DNA of 64,000 nucleotides from Lithospermum erythrorhizon (taxonomy: Eukaryota > Streptophyta > Magnoliopsida > Boraginales > Boraginaceae): positions 62,001-126,000 of the forward strand of contig JADFUC010001322.1 in NCBI GenBank assembly GCA_019722365.1, in the 5' to 3' direction. The translations under genes were made by a program, and so were the position numbers. The stretch's first letter is position 1. Each line of letters starts with the position of its first letter. Positions 35,808 through 48,300 of the stretch are shown here, one piece after another. The notes beneath the pieces were generated by a model that saw only the letters and a list, made by a program, of their open reading frames with translations, was not told the DNA's origin and ran no database searches.

Positions 35808-38800
35808 TCAAAACCCAAGATCAAAACTTGGAGCATCATCCATCTGCCAAAAGGCCAATTCCTGCTCAGAAGGGACGTCCTTGGTGACAAATGGGGGCTG
35901 TGGAGTACCACTAATCTGGACTGGTATGCCTTCACTGAAAGCTTCATCGCGTATAGCTTTGATCTCCCTATGGTCTGTGCACTCCTGCAAACAAATAACA
36001 ACTAGAATCAAGTTAAACCAAATGTGCAAGTGTTAGGAAAGCAACTGGGAAGTGTAAAAACTTTATACAGACCTTAATATTTTCGACTTCGTCATCCTTC
36101 AATGGTATGGTCGACTCTAAGCATAATTCTGCCCCAGGTAACTGTCCAGTTTGTTCCTCTGCATTTGACTGACACATTTAGCTTAACAGTATTTTATAAG
36201 AAATGAAACAATAAAGATCTGCAACATACCTTCCAAGGACACTTCACTCGCAAAATCAACTTTAGGAACACTTATATCCTGAAGCTCCGTTACTGGAGAG
36301 GTTGGTCCCCAGTTGCTTGTATCAGGGCACTTCTCACTAGATGTTGGAGTTGACGTGACTGCTGGATCTGATTTGGTATTATCCTCAGAAAATCCTTGAA
36401 TATGACTATGAGCTTCTCTAAACATCAAGGGAGATGATTTTTGAACTCAACCACTTAAAAATTACACTTCAATATATAGTTCGAATTCAGATTAAAAAAT
36501 ATTGTGGTGGAGTGCAATGAACACATTTTTCAGTGCTGAACCGAGCTCTCAACAATTGAAGACAACAATTTCTCTCCATCTGCTGTGCGACTTAAATTAT
36601 TCTTAGTACACAAAAACAGTTAAGGAAAAGGCCCATGATATCTTTAATCGAAAGATCCTCCTCACTCTTCGGTTGACAAACTGCTTAATTTTCAGGAAAC
36701 AGGAGACTGTAGAAGAGTGTCAAATTTAATTGCACTCTGCATGAAAACTGTGCTGCATGCTAGTCTGAAAACAGCCACAATTAAACTAGTTTGCATTAAA
36801 GTGACCTCTCACATTCACATGAGTTCTAACTAACAAATTTGAAAATAAGAATAATATGTGGTGATAACATCAAATTGCTCTAGTGCAAGAAGCTTTGAAC
36901 CTTCAAGATCATATCTGTGATTCTTATTAAATAGGTAACTTTTTATCAAATGACTTGAATGAAAGAAAAAGAAATGATAGTTTGAGGTTTATAACAATAA
37001 GACTTACAAATCCGAACTGCCTGGACTTTCTGAAAGTGAAGTTTCTTTCAGGACACAGACACTAGGACAGTGTATTGCATCAGGTTGACATTTCAAATCT
37101 TGCACAAAATCCTCTTGAACAATCTTATCTTTAGAATGAACTGAATGTGAAGCTTTAACATGGCTCCCTTTTGAAGACAAACCCTGTACAACTGCATCTT
37201 TTATTGTAGTCGCAGGTCTCTTAATAAAGCTCATAATTTCACTTGCTGTGACGAAAAAATGTAACATTAGAATCACTGACTGTACAGATAGATTACAAAG
37301 AAAAAAACTTATGAACTTACCAGTGGATGTTAGTGACCTAAACAGTCAGATTTAATGGAAAACGTAAGGAGATTCATAAAGATTGTATTAAAATGAAGAA
37401 AAAAAAATCAAAGGACTTTTAGAGGCATCAGAGATAGGTGGTTAAAATATAAGTTAAAATGAGTGAGATAAGACAAGAGAAAGACTTGATATCACTATTG
37501 CTTAAGATTGAACTCATAAATATTCTCTTGAAGTCAAGACTGATCTGATAAAGTCAAATAATTTTCTGCAACCTTAAATGAATGACAAAAGAAAAACAAT
37601 CAAGCAATATCTATATAACATGACCTTACCAGCACGTAAAGGTGCACTAGCCAGAGTCTGAGTAGGGACACTCTTATTCATACCATAGTCATATTTCCTT
37701 TGGGAAGCTACTCCTAAAGGGAAAGAAAACAGTGAAGTGAGATCATATGTAAACTGGTATGCTATAAGAGAACAGCATCATAAACTAAAAGCATGTAACG
37801 GATGTTTCATCTGTGCAATATCAATTTTAAGGTAACATTAGGCAACTTATAAGCTTAAAAATAGCATGTTCCATTCAAACCAACAGTTTAGTAGCCCACA
37901 TGAGCTCCATATATATGGACCATGATTGAGGCCATAATTACAATGTTGAAACGGAAGTATCAAGAAATAGCATGGCTGACTTATAGGTTGTGCAAAGTAT
38001 AGTGAAAGTCTAAAACATTACCACTGTTACTATAGCCGTCATTGTGAGCCTCCAATTTAGATGTTAAGTTTCCAGAAGCAATTGATTTACCATCCAGATT
38101 AATAATCTTCAAGGAGGAATTACATTCATGGTTTTTACCTACAAATAGTTGTTCAAATCTAATAAGGTCAACCATCAAAGAATCATTGTGCATAAAGGCA
38201 TGAAGAAAAGTATACCTTTGGAACCCTTCCGTAGTTCCCCAACTTCTAAGAAATAATTCAGCATTTGTAAGGTAGTTCCTCTTCTCACATTATGAGATGA
38301 TGACTTGAGGAACATATTGCTCAGTACATTTCCTTCTTCAGAAAGTAAAGTAGCCTGTAAACTCATGAATTCATAAAGGGATATCACTCATATGAACAGC
38401 TGTTCAAAACAAAAAAGGCTTATGCTTCTTTAAATATTAAACAACATAAGGTCTTCCCAAAGCATGGACATACTATCAGAAAATAGTTGCTATATTCTGT
38501 GCATTTTGTCAAAGGTCATAATACCTTTATCTGGTATGAACTGCAAGGTAGAAGTCTGAGTATTCCACACTGGTATTTCTCCTTCTTTTGAATTGTGTAC
38601 ATGACATCAAATTCTGCATAGCGATATTGAATCAAATAAGAGTAATGCCTTCTATAACATACCATTATACCAACATCACAGAGAAAGAGAGGTCTTTTGT
38701 TTTTATTCCGTATTTTGTTCAAATTTCAATATTAAGGAGAAACTAAAAAATAAAGGCTGTTAGATGTAAAATACCTCCAAGAAGATATTTATATCAGATG

Positions 38801-41800
38801 GGGGAAAGAAGAACTACTTCGTAGTTAATACAAATAGTTAGTATGTAGCCTTTTGATCTATACTTTTCAGGTATCTTGAGTAGCCATTAACTAGATCTAG
38901 ATCAAACAAATTATAACTTACCAACAGTTGATTGAATGAGAGGATGACTCTGGTTCTCTAACATTCCTGTTTTTGCAACTACATTGGAATCCTTTTCTGT
39001 TAACGGCTTAGACTCTACTGCACATTCTTCAATGTCCACCAAGTGTCCATCGAATGACAGTGATTCACCAGATCTGATTACCTCATCTTTTTTAAGAAAC
39101 CTGCTATTTAAGAGTCTCCTTGTTTCATCATACAACATGATCTGAAATAATATCATGGAAACCCACTAGATATTAGAAAAAGGGTGAAGGTGCATTTGAA
39201 TGGGCAAACAAATAATTGCAAGCTGGATCAAGATGCCTGTCTGGAAGCAGGCTACATGGAAACTAAACCAACACAAAAAGAAGTAGATGTATCATCAGAT
39301 CAAAACGATGTGTAACATATACCATTTCAACACATTAGTTAAATCTCATTAGTTTTGCCCCTTTAAGGCCCATTCGTTTGAGCTAGCATGATAGTAAAGC
39401 GAATGCAGAAAAGCTATTGTACAAATGTTGATAGGAATAGCTAGACCAACCTGCCTCCCTTGTGATCCACAAGGCACAAGCTGTATAAACCCATCATGAT
39501 ACTTCTTGAACTTTTGAGTTACATGTGTTGTATATAAGACCGGCCATTCTGCTTCAGAAAATACAAATATAAACCAAAGATAAATAGTAACACATAGGAA
39601 CTCACTAAGAAAGATCTCCACATATCTTAGATATTAGGGTGCAAGGCAAAAATGTTACCATCTGTGGATTTTGATGTATCAGGCAAACTTGGTGAAGAAT
39701 ACTTGATCATTTCTTTCTTCATGAACTCTGATATAAGAACAAGAAGCATGACTTTGGTAAAACATCAATATAACCACACATTGTTGGTCACGGTCATCAA
39801 CAGACCACAAGTAAAAACATTAACACGAAAACAATATTGAAAGTAGAATATTAGTGAGAAAAAAGAACAGTAGTACACTACTATTCCTCGAAAAATAGGA
39901 ATCAAGAAGAAAAAAAAAAAACTACTTAAAAAATTTATTCGACTAATAATAAAGAAGACATCTAATTTCTCCCCTTTACCTCTTTTAGATAAATATCCGA
40001 CTTCAGAGAATTGTAGAGATGAGAATAAGTTTTTTCATGTGATCACTGAAGTAAAATCAAGTCAAATCATATATAATTGCATGTACTGTGCCAAATAGTG
40101 CATCGAAAATTATCAAAATCAATTCCAGTTTAACAGACAAACCTCTGATAATCTTTTGCGATGGACTAAGGCTATCTGATGTAGTTTTCTTCTCCCCTTT
40201 GTTGACTATAACATATTCACATAAACCTCAAATTAGTAAAGAACACATGGAAGCATATCTTCTTACTCCAGTTTATAAAGGAAAAGCAAAACCACTTCCA
40301 AAAACAGAAAATGAAGCAATACCAGGAGAAGAAAAGCCCTTTCTGTATCTTTGAGTACTGAATGCACTGGTCTTCTCATCGATTTTCTTATCTCTCCTTT
40401 CATAGCTAACGCTAGGAATAGGTTCTCGATCTCCCTCCAAATGATCAATGTCCACCAAATAAGAATCAAATGCGATCGCTTCACCAGACTGTATAACATC
40501 GTCTTTCTTCACAAACCTACTGTCCAATACATTCTTACATTCATCATACAGAATAATCTGCATAAAAACACATAACGATTAAAATATACTTTAAGTGCAA
40601 GTACCAAATTAAGAGTCCAATACCTCCTAATACCTCAATTCACTCATAACAAACAATCAATATTTCAGAAAATAATAAACAAGCAACAAATCTCAAATAG
40701 CAAATATACTATCAGAAATCAAACTTTTGGTACAATACCAATAATCAACTCAATTTTACAAAACGGAGATCTTTATCCAATAATCCAATTATATATATAT
40801 ATATAAAATCATCAAATGAATCACCAATACTCACTCACCCCATTCCAGAAATATTTTAAGGTCAAAATTAACAAACTGTTATGCTCAATTGAAACACACA
40901 TAATTGTGATTTGAATCAAAACTATAATGTTAATAGTGAAGTGCAATAAAAACACTAGCATTGGATATAATTTCCACCGAAATAATACATATATAAAATA
41001 CCCGAGTTCAACCACCAACACTCCCTAAGTCCCTCCATCCCAAAAATATTATCGAGTTTAATTTTGAATGGCCAAAATTAACAAACTATTATATTATTAA
41101 AGTACATTAAAAATACTTAAATTTTAAAATACATAAAAATAATAGCATTTGATATAATTTTCACCATAAAAATAGAAAATAGTTGCCATGAGAATTCAAA
41201 CTTTGCATAAAATAAACATGATTCTAATAATCAACTCAATTTTACAAAACAGAGATTCGTATTAAATAATTGAATTAAATATGCAAATAAATCACATAAT
41301 CATGAAAATGAATAGAAACCTTATGGTTTAAACAACTCAGCTCTAAGAAGCCATCGTGATAATCATGAAAATGCACGCTTAACTTTGATTTGAATCAAAC
41401 TATCATATTAGTAATAATAATAAAGCATATTAAAAATACGAGCATTTGATATAATTTTCATATAATAATACTTGCCATCAAAATTCAAAATTGAACAATA
41501 TGTTTGCTATGAACAAAATTGGAACTAAATAAACATAATTCTAATAATCAACTCAACTTTACAATACATAGATTCGTATCAAATAATTCAATTAAATAAT
41601 GAAAAACATGCAAATTATTGAGGAATGCAGTTCCACATTGATAAACTAAGACCTCATGGTTTATCCATTTACAATCAATCGATTTTAGTATGAATTTCAT
41701 GCACGTAAGCTCCGGTTAACACCACATGTTAACCCGTATATGTAGTTCAAGTGGATCGAGTTAAATGTACGGGAGGGTATTGAAGACAAAAGTAGAAATT

Positions 41801-41942
41801 GAAAAAAAACGATAATTTGAAAAATGAAAGTAGAGACCTTATGGTTAAAGGAAGTGAGGTCTAAGAAGCCGTCGTGATAAACTTTGCGTTTCTGCTTCAC
41901 GTGCTTCGTGTACGTCACGCTCCATCTCTTCAGCTCTTCCAT
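35808..41942 (-). CDS. Protein with three DUF2439 (ZGRF1 N-terminal type) domains (14 exons, 636 aa)
   Basis: Minus-strand exons: 41942-41838, 40557-40323, 40205-40143, 39727-39659, 39551-39451, 39141-38922, 38613-38525, 38354-38216, 38138-38022, 37713-37630, 37245-37008, 36417-36230, 36158-36073, 35984-35808; 1911 nt in phase. Domain 1 (about 3-85): VYHDGFLDL, ILYDECKNVLDSRFVKKDDV, FDSYLVDI. Domain 2 (about 158-240): KKYHDGFIQL, IMLYDETRRLLNSRFLKKDE, FDGHLVDIEE. Domain 3 (about 265-335) is degenerate, with EKYQCGILRL in place of YHDGF. The rest is hydrophilic, probably disordered, ending ELAFWQMDDAPSFDLGF. DUF2439 forms the N-terminus of animal ZGRF1 and related fungal proteins linked to DNA repair, but no GRF zinc finger or helicase is present here. 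A genome-maintenance role is inference. The exon 10 acceptor could alternatively shift by 6 nt (GGAGTAG). Confidence 0.85.
40738..41670. repeat. Tandem duplications with ghost copies of exon 1 end, DUF2439 gene intron 1
   Basis: The complement of 41370-41320 reads DYHDGFLELSCLNHK followed by a GT donor (41319-41318). It nearly copies the real exon 1 end, VYHDGFLDLTSFNHK|gt, at 41838. A shorter ghost (AACCATGAG|gtctta) ends at 41653. Shared flanking sequence (AATAATCAACTCAA) recurs at about 41541, 41224 and 40738. The array arose by duplication of a segment holding the exon 1 tail and its donor, with units of about 320-490 bp. Confidence 0.75.
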
Positions 41943-42082
41943 GGATATGTTTTTTAGCTCGTGGTTTGCGGAAAATATAGTTGGCGGGAAATTTGATTAA
42001 ATATCACGAGTCAACTTCACAATTTTAAAATTTACCATCCTTCTTTATTTCTTTATCTAACACTCTAATCATATGTTAATGC

Positions 42083-42319
42083 TATGTTTGGATCGAGTGA
42101 ATGACTAAATATTTAAAATTATTAGTATCGAGGTGAACCAGAATTAATTAAATTGGGGGAGGAAGTATGAGGGAAAATATATTCAATTGGGTTATATTTG
42201 TCATTCTCCTCCATTCTCCCCTAATTTGCAGTGTAATAATTTCAGGTGAAAAATCATATTTAAGTGTTCAGACGAGGAGAATTATTAATTTCCATTCTCC
42301 CCAAAACAAATAAACCATA
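42083..42319. mobile_element. hAT-like MITE (first of an adjacent pair)
   Basis: It begins TATGTTTGGATCGAGTGAAT and ends CTCCCCAAAACAAATAAACCATA, giving imperfect inverted ends. The core has GAGG(T/A)GAA and TTCACCTC-like motifs and no coding potential. It directly abuts a second, related element. Confidence 0.5.
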
Positions 42320-42626
42320 ATGGTTCGCTTGTTTTGAGGTGAATCTAAAGGAATTGAGGTAAATTTCATCATTCACCCCGTTTAGGATTGCAAAAATCGT
42401 TGTACCTTGGTGAATAGTTAATCTATATTCACCGTCAAATGATTACCCCTCGAAAGCAAGAGTAATGGAAGTGAGTGTCATAATTAATATGTTTCACCCT
42501 TATTCACCTCGAAAAAATAAAAAGTATATGAACAACATTTAAAACATTCACCGCAATTATCCTATTATGAATTAATTTTTATGTTTTAATCTATCCTCGA
42601 TTCACCTCAATCCAAACAAATCATAA
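42320..42626. mobile_element. hAT-like MITE (second of an adjacent pair)
   Basis: It begins ATGGTTCGCTTGTTTTGAGG and ends CCTCAATCCAAACAAATCATA. The ends are inverted (GAGGTGAATC versus GATTCACCTC). It is the same family as its left neighbour. Confidence 0.55.
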
Positions 42627-43231
42627 TATGCGAAATTTGGGTATATAACACAAGTCATTCCACCAATTTAATATTTAGCATCCTTGTAAAAATCTTTTCC
42701 CAAATAGCACCCTCGGCAAATCCCACAAAAGTCAAATTTCTGACCAATTAATCATTCATGACCATCTCAGCCCATATTTTCTCTTCTTTTGAAATCACCA
42801 CCTTGTGACACCAAGCCCCATTTCCCCACACGCCTCGACCCGGTCGCTTGATCAGCCGCGTTACTGTTGCGCGCTCCTTTTCTTTACAAAAACACCACCG
42901 CTCAAAAAACCACCACCATCATACCGTCGATTTCTCCTCCCCATCCCATGACCTTAGCCCTTGTATCTCTTTCAAAAACCTAGCCAACGATATCATACGA
43001 CTTCTTCTTCTTAGAAAACCACGCCATGATACCACCTCCATCATATATTACACAACTTGATTCCTAAAAACCTTCCCGCACTTTCCAAAATAATATAGAA
43101 GCTTAAAATATGGGAAGGGAGAGTCAGAAGGGAGGGGGAAAGTCCAATTTGGGGAGGGAGTAGCGAATCTGGGAAGAAGGAGGGGAGTATTGGTGGTGAG
43201 GGCCAATTTAATTGGGGTGGGTGAGGCTGAT
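42627..43231. other. Intergenic DNA, no gene recognised
   Basis: The stretch contains a His/Ser-coding CCACCACC-rich segment (42848-43060) and a purine-rich tract (43110-43200, GGAAGGGAGAG-like) that may be a further MITE. Open frames here are low-complexity and resemble no family. Confidence 0.4.
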
Positions 43232-44151
43232 TGTTGGAAATATGAGGCAGTTGAAATAATGCCCATTGAACAGATTCGGTGTATTAACTGTTTAAGTTTA
43301 AGTTAGTATATCGTTAGATTATATGGTAATGTTTGTATTAGGATACTCGATTTGACACAGGGATTATGTTGGTTTGATAGGGTCATAAATAATGTCATAC
43401 TATCAAAATAATGTTAGGTTAACATTATTAGTATATGATTTTTGTCAATCGAGCCTAAGTCCACGAACATATAACGAAATGGTCGTAATTTAATTATAAC
43501 TTTTCGGGGTTTAAAATAGAACTATATATAAGAACATTGGGCCGAAATTCAACGGTTGGAAATCACTGATGTTAGACTAAAAATGATTAAAAGGGATAGA
43601 GGTTCGAATTTTCTTTCTCTTGATTTTATGGATAAAAGATTGGAAGGTTACGGAACCTACCTGTTCGACTAAATCCAAGGAGAAAGGAAGTTGAAGAGTT
43701 TTCACCGTTTTCTTTGAGGGCCTAAAGTAGGGATTTTGATACCCGATATAAAGGCTACTTTTGGAGATGGCTGCTCGTTCACTTTTGTGTCGCTTCTCCG
43801 TTGGGAAATAGTGAAAGACAAAGTTTTGTTTCCCGCTCTCTTTAATCAACTAGTAGGTGTAAAAATCCCTTTGAATTTTATCATCATTATAGTCTACCAG
43901 TTTAATATTTTAAAGGAGTTCTAGTAAAACTCTTGGGAAGGATTTCTTGTTCGATGGTATGGATAATTCTTAGAGGCGTGCATTTTGGATGCTCGAGAGA
44001 TCTCCGTCATATTATTCATTTGCTATTACGATTATTCGGAAGAGCGGTACATTTTTTTCTCCTTAATTATTATTTATGCAACTAGTATTGATTACGGGAT
44101 TCGTATCCATACTATTATTAGAATATTATTCATACGTTAGAATATCCAACA
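43232..44151 (+). mobile_element. Copia-type LTR 1 of the right-hand cluster
   Basis: It runs from TGTTGGAAATATGAGG to ATATCCAACA (920 bp) and shares order with the LTRs at 45115, 46188 and 57641: GAACA..TTGATTGTACAAC, ATAATTTAATTATAACTTTT, GGTTCGAAT, ATATAAAGGC. TGGCCACAGAGTC after the end is a decayed match to the tRNA-Met primer site (TGGTATCAGAGC). No matching 3' partner or target duplication was found, so it is a remnant 5' LTR with leader. Confidence 0.7.
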
Positions 44152-44360
44152 GTGGCCACAGAGTCGGATTACTAGATTGTATTTATGTAATTAATATAAT
44201 GCATGAATTCCATAACTTGATTATATACTTTATTTTGCTTCCCGTTAATCTTTAACTTCATTTATGTATGAATGTCAATTAAACATGATTAATAGTTAGT
44301 CAGTTTCAAAATTAATATATTATAATACTAGAATAATTTTCCGATTAATTGTTATATCCG

Positions 44361-44424
44361 TAAAATTAGTATAATGGTTATAGAGTTACACTCTCATCTT
44401 GAGAACCAATATTCAACTTCCACT
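44361..44424 (+). repeat. tRNA-like sequence in retroelement leader
   Basis: TTAGTATAATGGTTA resembles a tRNA A-box and GAACCAATATTCAACTTCC a decayed B-box, at tRNA spacing. The stems are incomplete. It is best seen as a tRNA-derived SINE head or pseudo-tRNA. Confidence 0.25.
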
Positions 44425-44514
44425 ACAAACATATTCAATTTTTGTTGCATATTCAAGACTTTGGGCAAAATGGATAATAATCGATTAATATTATTTACTA
44501 TATTGCTCTTGTCG

Positions 44515-44720
44515 ATCCATAGGTCACACACAAATAGCGAACCGAACTAATAATAAATGTATTATAATTTTTCGGGTTTAAAGTGAGACATGAAGGACAT
44601 AATTAGGGCCAAAATTTAATTCTAGGAAATTGGATTAGGCACCTCATATGAGGTGGATGAGAGAATTCTCTAACGTCCTAGGGAAAAGTTTGAGTAAAGC
44701 TGCTAGACCGACTAGATCAT
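44515..44720 (+). mobile_element. Partial copy of the same copia LTR
   Basis: TGTATTATAATTTTTCGGGTTTAAA and the following GGGCCAAAATTTAATTC correspond to the central part of the neighbouring LTRs (TTATAACTTTTCGGGGTTTAAA, GGGCCGAAATTCAACG). Both ends are missing. Confidence 0.5.
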
Positions 44721-45114
44721 TGTCATTATATGCACACTAAAGTTCCAAATGCTTCACATTTGATGCAGATTTATTACATCCAGCTGGGACTTCATAAAAC
44801 TCCAAGACCTTAAACATCAACGAAAAGTTGGTAAATGTAAGGTTAAGTATCAAGGATGAACAATTAGCTACTAGTTAGTAACCTCTTTTGTTTCAAGCAT
44901 CCTGATTCCATTTTTAACATCTTTTGTTTCACTACTCAAAGATCTTTTTAGACCTCAATGCTTTTCTAATAACTAGAATCGACTTCATATCCATTTTCAC
45001 TAGAATTTTCATTCAGCTATTAGTTACCTAAAATATCATAATCACCTACCCAACTATAGAATCAATTAGCTACTAGTTACCTAAAATAACATATAATCAC
45101 CTAGTTGTAATTAC

Positions 45115-46062
45115 TATTGGAAATATGAGATTGTTGAAATAGTATTCATTGAACAATTTGATTGTACAACCGATTTACTGATTTAAGGTTAAGTTCATAT
45201 ATACGTTCGATTAAATGGTAATGTTCGTATTAGGATACTCGATGACCTGACAGTTGTGATGGAGCTACTTAGGGGTCATTCCGTAATAAATATACTATCG
45301 GATAATATTAACATTTATTAGTATATAGCTTTTTGTGTCGAGGCATAAAGTGTATACATTACAACGAAATCGAGTCATAATTTAATTATAACTTTCGGGG
45401 TTTAAAATTGTATGAGAATATTGGGGCGAAATTCCAATAGTTGGAACTCACCCCTAGTTCGACTAAAATGGTGAAGGGATAGGGGTTCCAGAATGTTCTT
45501 CTTAACCACTTGAGATGCCTTGATTTTAGGGATAAGAAGTGGGAAGGTTCTGGAAGACCCCCTATAGTCGACTAAAAAGCGTTAGAGAGTGTGGAAGGAT
45601 TTTGCTAAGCTTCTCCTTGAAAGCCTAAAGTAGAGCATTTGATGTCCATATAAAGGCCACTTTTTAGAGATGAAACTCGGTCATTCACTTTTGGATATTC
45701 ACTTTCTTGAAAATTAAAAAGTCCTCTCCACTTCGCCTGCTTGAGTGGAAGCTAGTAGGTAGAAAACTCTCATTGGATTTTTCCGCCCAACCTCTTCCTT
45801 AGTTCAATATTTCAAATTAATTCTAGTAAAACTCCCGAAGGAACTTGTTCGCTAGTTGGTATGGACAATTCTTATAGGCATTCTGCTTTGTATGCTTGTG
45901 GGTCTTCATCATATTATTCCGCTGCTATTATTCTGATAAATTTCCGAAGAACCTTACATATTTTTCTCTCTATTTAATTATTGTTTATACAACTCGTAGT
46001 GATCATGAGATTCGTATCCATAATATTATTAGAATATTATTTATACGTTAAAAACACCAACA
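45115..46062 (+). mobile_element. Copia solo LTR with perfect 5-bp target duplication
   Basis: A 948-bp LTR (start TATTGGAAATATGAG, end CACCAACA) is flanked by ATTAC at 45110-45114 and again at 46063-46067. An LTR flanked directly by its own target duplication is the product of LTR-LTR recombination. Confidence 0.8.
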
Positions 46063-46187
46063 ATTACTATATGGTTTCTACCGTATGTGCTCACAGAGAG
46101 CGCCTGATAGGAAATATAAAAATGCACATTTTAAGCATTAAATATCACTACTCACTAGTCAATTTCTAATGGATTGATCGGAGATAA

Positions 46188-48300
46188 TGTTGGAAATATG
46201 AGAGCTATATCTCATAATTATATGCCCGTTGAACAATTAGATTGTACAACCGATTATTACATTTAAATAATAATAAGTTCGGATATATGTTAATTGTTGG
46301 ACAATTAATATATTGGAAGTAGCTTCGATTGACTTTAGGGATTTATCGCGAAACTACTTAAGTCCTTTATAATCTATATATTAGCCGGTTAATCATTAAT
46401 TAATATATTGCTAATTTCGATCGAGCCTAAGAGGTGCCTGACAACTAAAGCGAACTATAATGCGATTATAACTTTGGAGGTTTAAAAATATAACTCCTTA
46501 GAGGAATATTAGGTAATTTCGGTGGTGGAAATAAATCCTATAGTCGACGAAGTTGAAACGATATGTAAAGGTTCGGAATCTTCTATTTGTAGAATCATTA
46601 TTGAATATTAAACCGAACCACTTTTGTGTATTTATTTAGGGATAAAGTGAGAAGATTTTAGAACACTTTATCTTATTTTTAGTAGAAAATGTGTAGAGAA
46701 AATGAGGACAAAATTGCCTTGAAACTCTAGAATTTTAGTTATGTTAGATGCCCAAAATTTAGGGCCTGAGTGCTTATAAATAGGCCATGATTTTCATGAA
46801 ATCATTCGTACCAATTCTTCCAACTTTTGAACTTGAGAATTCTCTCTCATTTCTCTTTTAGTCTACGGTGGGTGAAAATTCCCATTGAAATTTTTTGCAG
46901 CATGATTACAATTTAATATTTAACGAGGCTACAGTAAGGCTAAAGGAGGGTTCGTTAAATGCGTTGTGGGTGTGAAGCTATGCTTAGAGGCAATCTACAT
47001 TGATTGTTGAGTCTCATCGAAATATATTCATTGTAATCCACGAAGAAAGGTACACAGCATATATTATTGTTTTTATTATTCGTAAAATCCGTTCACGGTA
47101 TTTTGTAATTATTATTTTAATTCGTAAAAACCCAACTGATGGCATCATGAGCGAGCCCACAGTGTAATTACATAATTAAAAAATGCATGAAAACATTTAT
47201 GTGTGTTGAATACGGGTATGTGTTTGGTGTAATTAGATAATTTTAATTTAGATTGTAGGAGCCATGTTAACTAAATAATTAAATATTATTAATTGTTAAT
47301 AATTTTCAAAATCATTAATGTAGTTAAATGGAAATATTTTTTGATTTTGGCCAATTTATCAGGAAGTTTTGAGCAAAAATTTATATCGGTTTAGATTCGA
47401 ATCGATTCGCGATCGTTTGAAGAAAAAGAGCGTGCGGAACTATAAAAAAGCGGCGGTGACTTCAGCCCTAAGCGAGTCGGCTGATGGCGTTGCTCGCGGC
47501 GTCATCGGTCAGGCAGTTGGTGAGGCAACTTCGGTCAAACCCGAGGTTGACTCGTTGAGCTTTCCGAGTTATTTCAGTTTGTAGAATCGACCTAGTGACA
47601 TGGCCTTGGACATGTGGGAGTCACGGGGACACCATGTCAGCCAGCTTGCAGCGTCACTGTTGGCGTCATCCGTGGCCTTAACGTAGCGTCTCTTTTGTCG
47701 TGTAGTGTGGGCATCCAAAATTTGTTTGGGCGGCTGGGGTGGGCGTTCGGCTAGGGGCAGTGCGTTTAGGCTACTTTGTTTTTGCGGACAACCCAGCCAT
47801 AGGCCTCTTGGTTTTTATTTTGGGTTTTAAATTGTTTTAAATCCAATTTTGCTCAAATTAATATTTCGATGTCAATTAAAATTATTTTAAATTAATTTCA
47901 AGTTGGAAATTGGTTTTAATTAATTTAATTTAACTACTTTTAGTTCTAATTCAATTGGAAGTTATTTTGGTGATATTGATATTAAATTAAAATAAAGACT
48001 ATTAATTAATTAATTAATTCTAATTTGATTAGATTTAATTCGAATTGATTTAATTAAATTAGAAATCCATTATTATTTAATAATTGAAGTTTTAATAACC
48101 ATAATCGAAATTAAATTTTATTAAAACTATAAATTAAATAAATAGTATTTTTAGAAATAGGTATTATTTAATATTAATTGTTAAAATACTTAAAAATAGT
48201 TTAAGTGAATATTTTACACTTATGAAATTAAATCGTATACTTCGTTTGATGAATGTACAATGACATATATTTATTTAAATTATTTGTGTACTTTTAAGGT
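46188..48300 (+). mobile_element. Copia LTR 3 plus untranslated leader (truncated element)
   Basis: LTR 46188-47135 starts TGTTGGAAATATGAGAG and ends AAAACCCAAC. TGGCATCATGAGCGAGCC follows, a tRNA-Met primer site with small changes. The leader (47136-48300) matches the leader of the next element (AAATTTATATCGGTTTAGATTCGAATCG versus TATATCAGTTTTGATTTTGAATCG) and has a GC-rich stretch at 47400-47780. An open frame there (47369-47584) shows no gag features. No pol is attached. Confidence 0.65.

Noticed and set aside
37321..37337. 17-nt microexon of the DUF2439 gene with good splice signals (TTTAG, GTAAGT)
   Set aside because: Inclusion gives an in-frame TAA straight away, and skipping it joins exons 10 and 11 in phase. 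It could at most be a poison exon.
47369..47584. 71-codon frame in the retroelement leader as a gene
   Set aside because: Its position between primer site and gag, GC-skewed composition and lack of family resemblance indicate untranslated leader.
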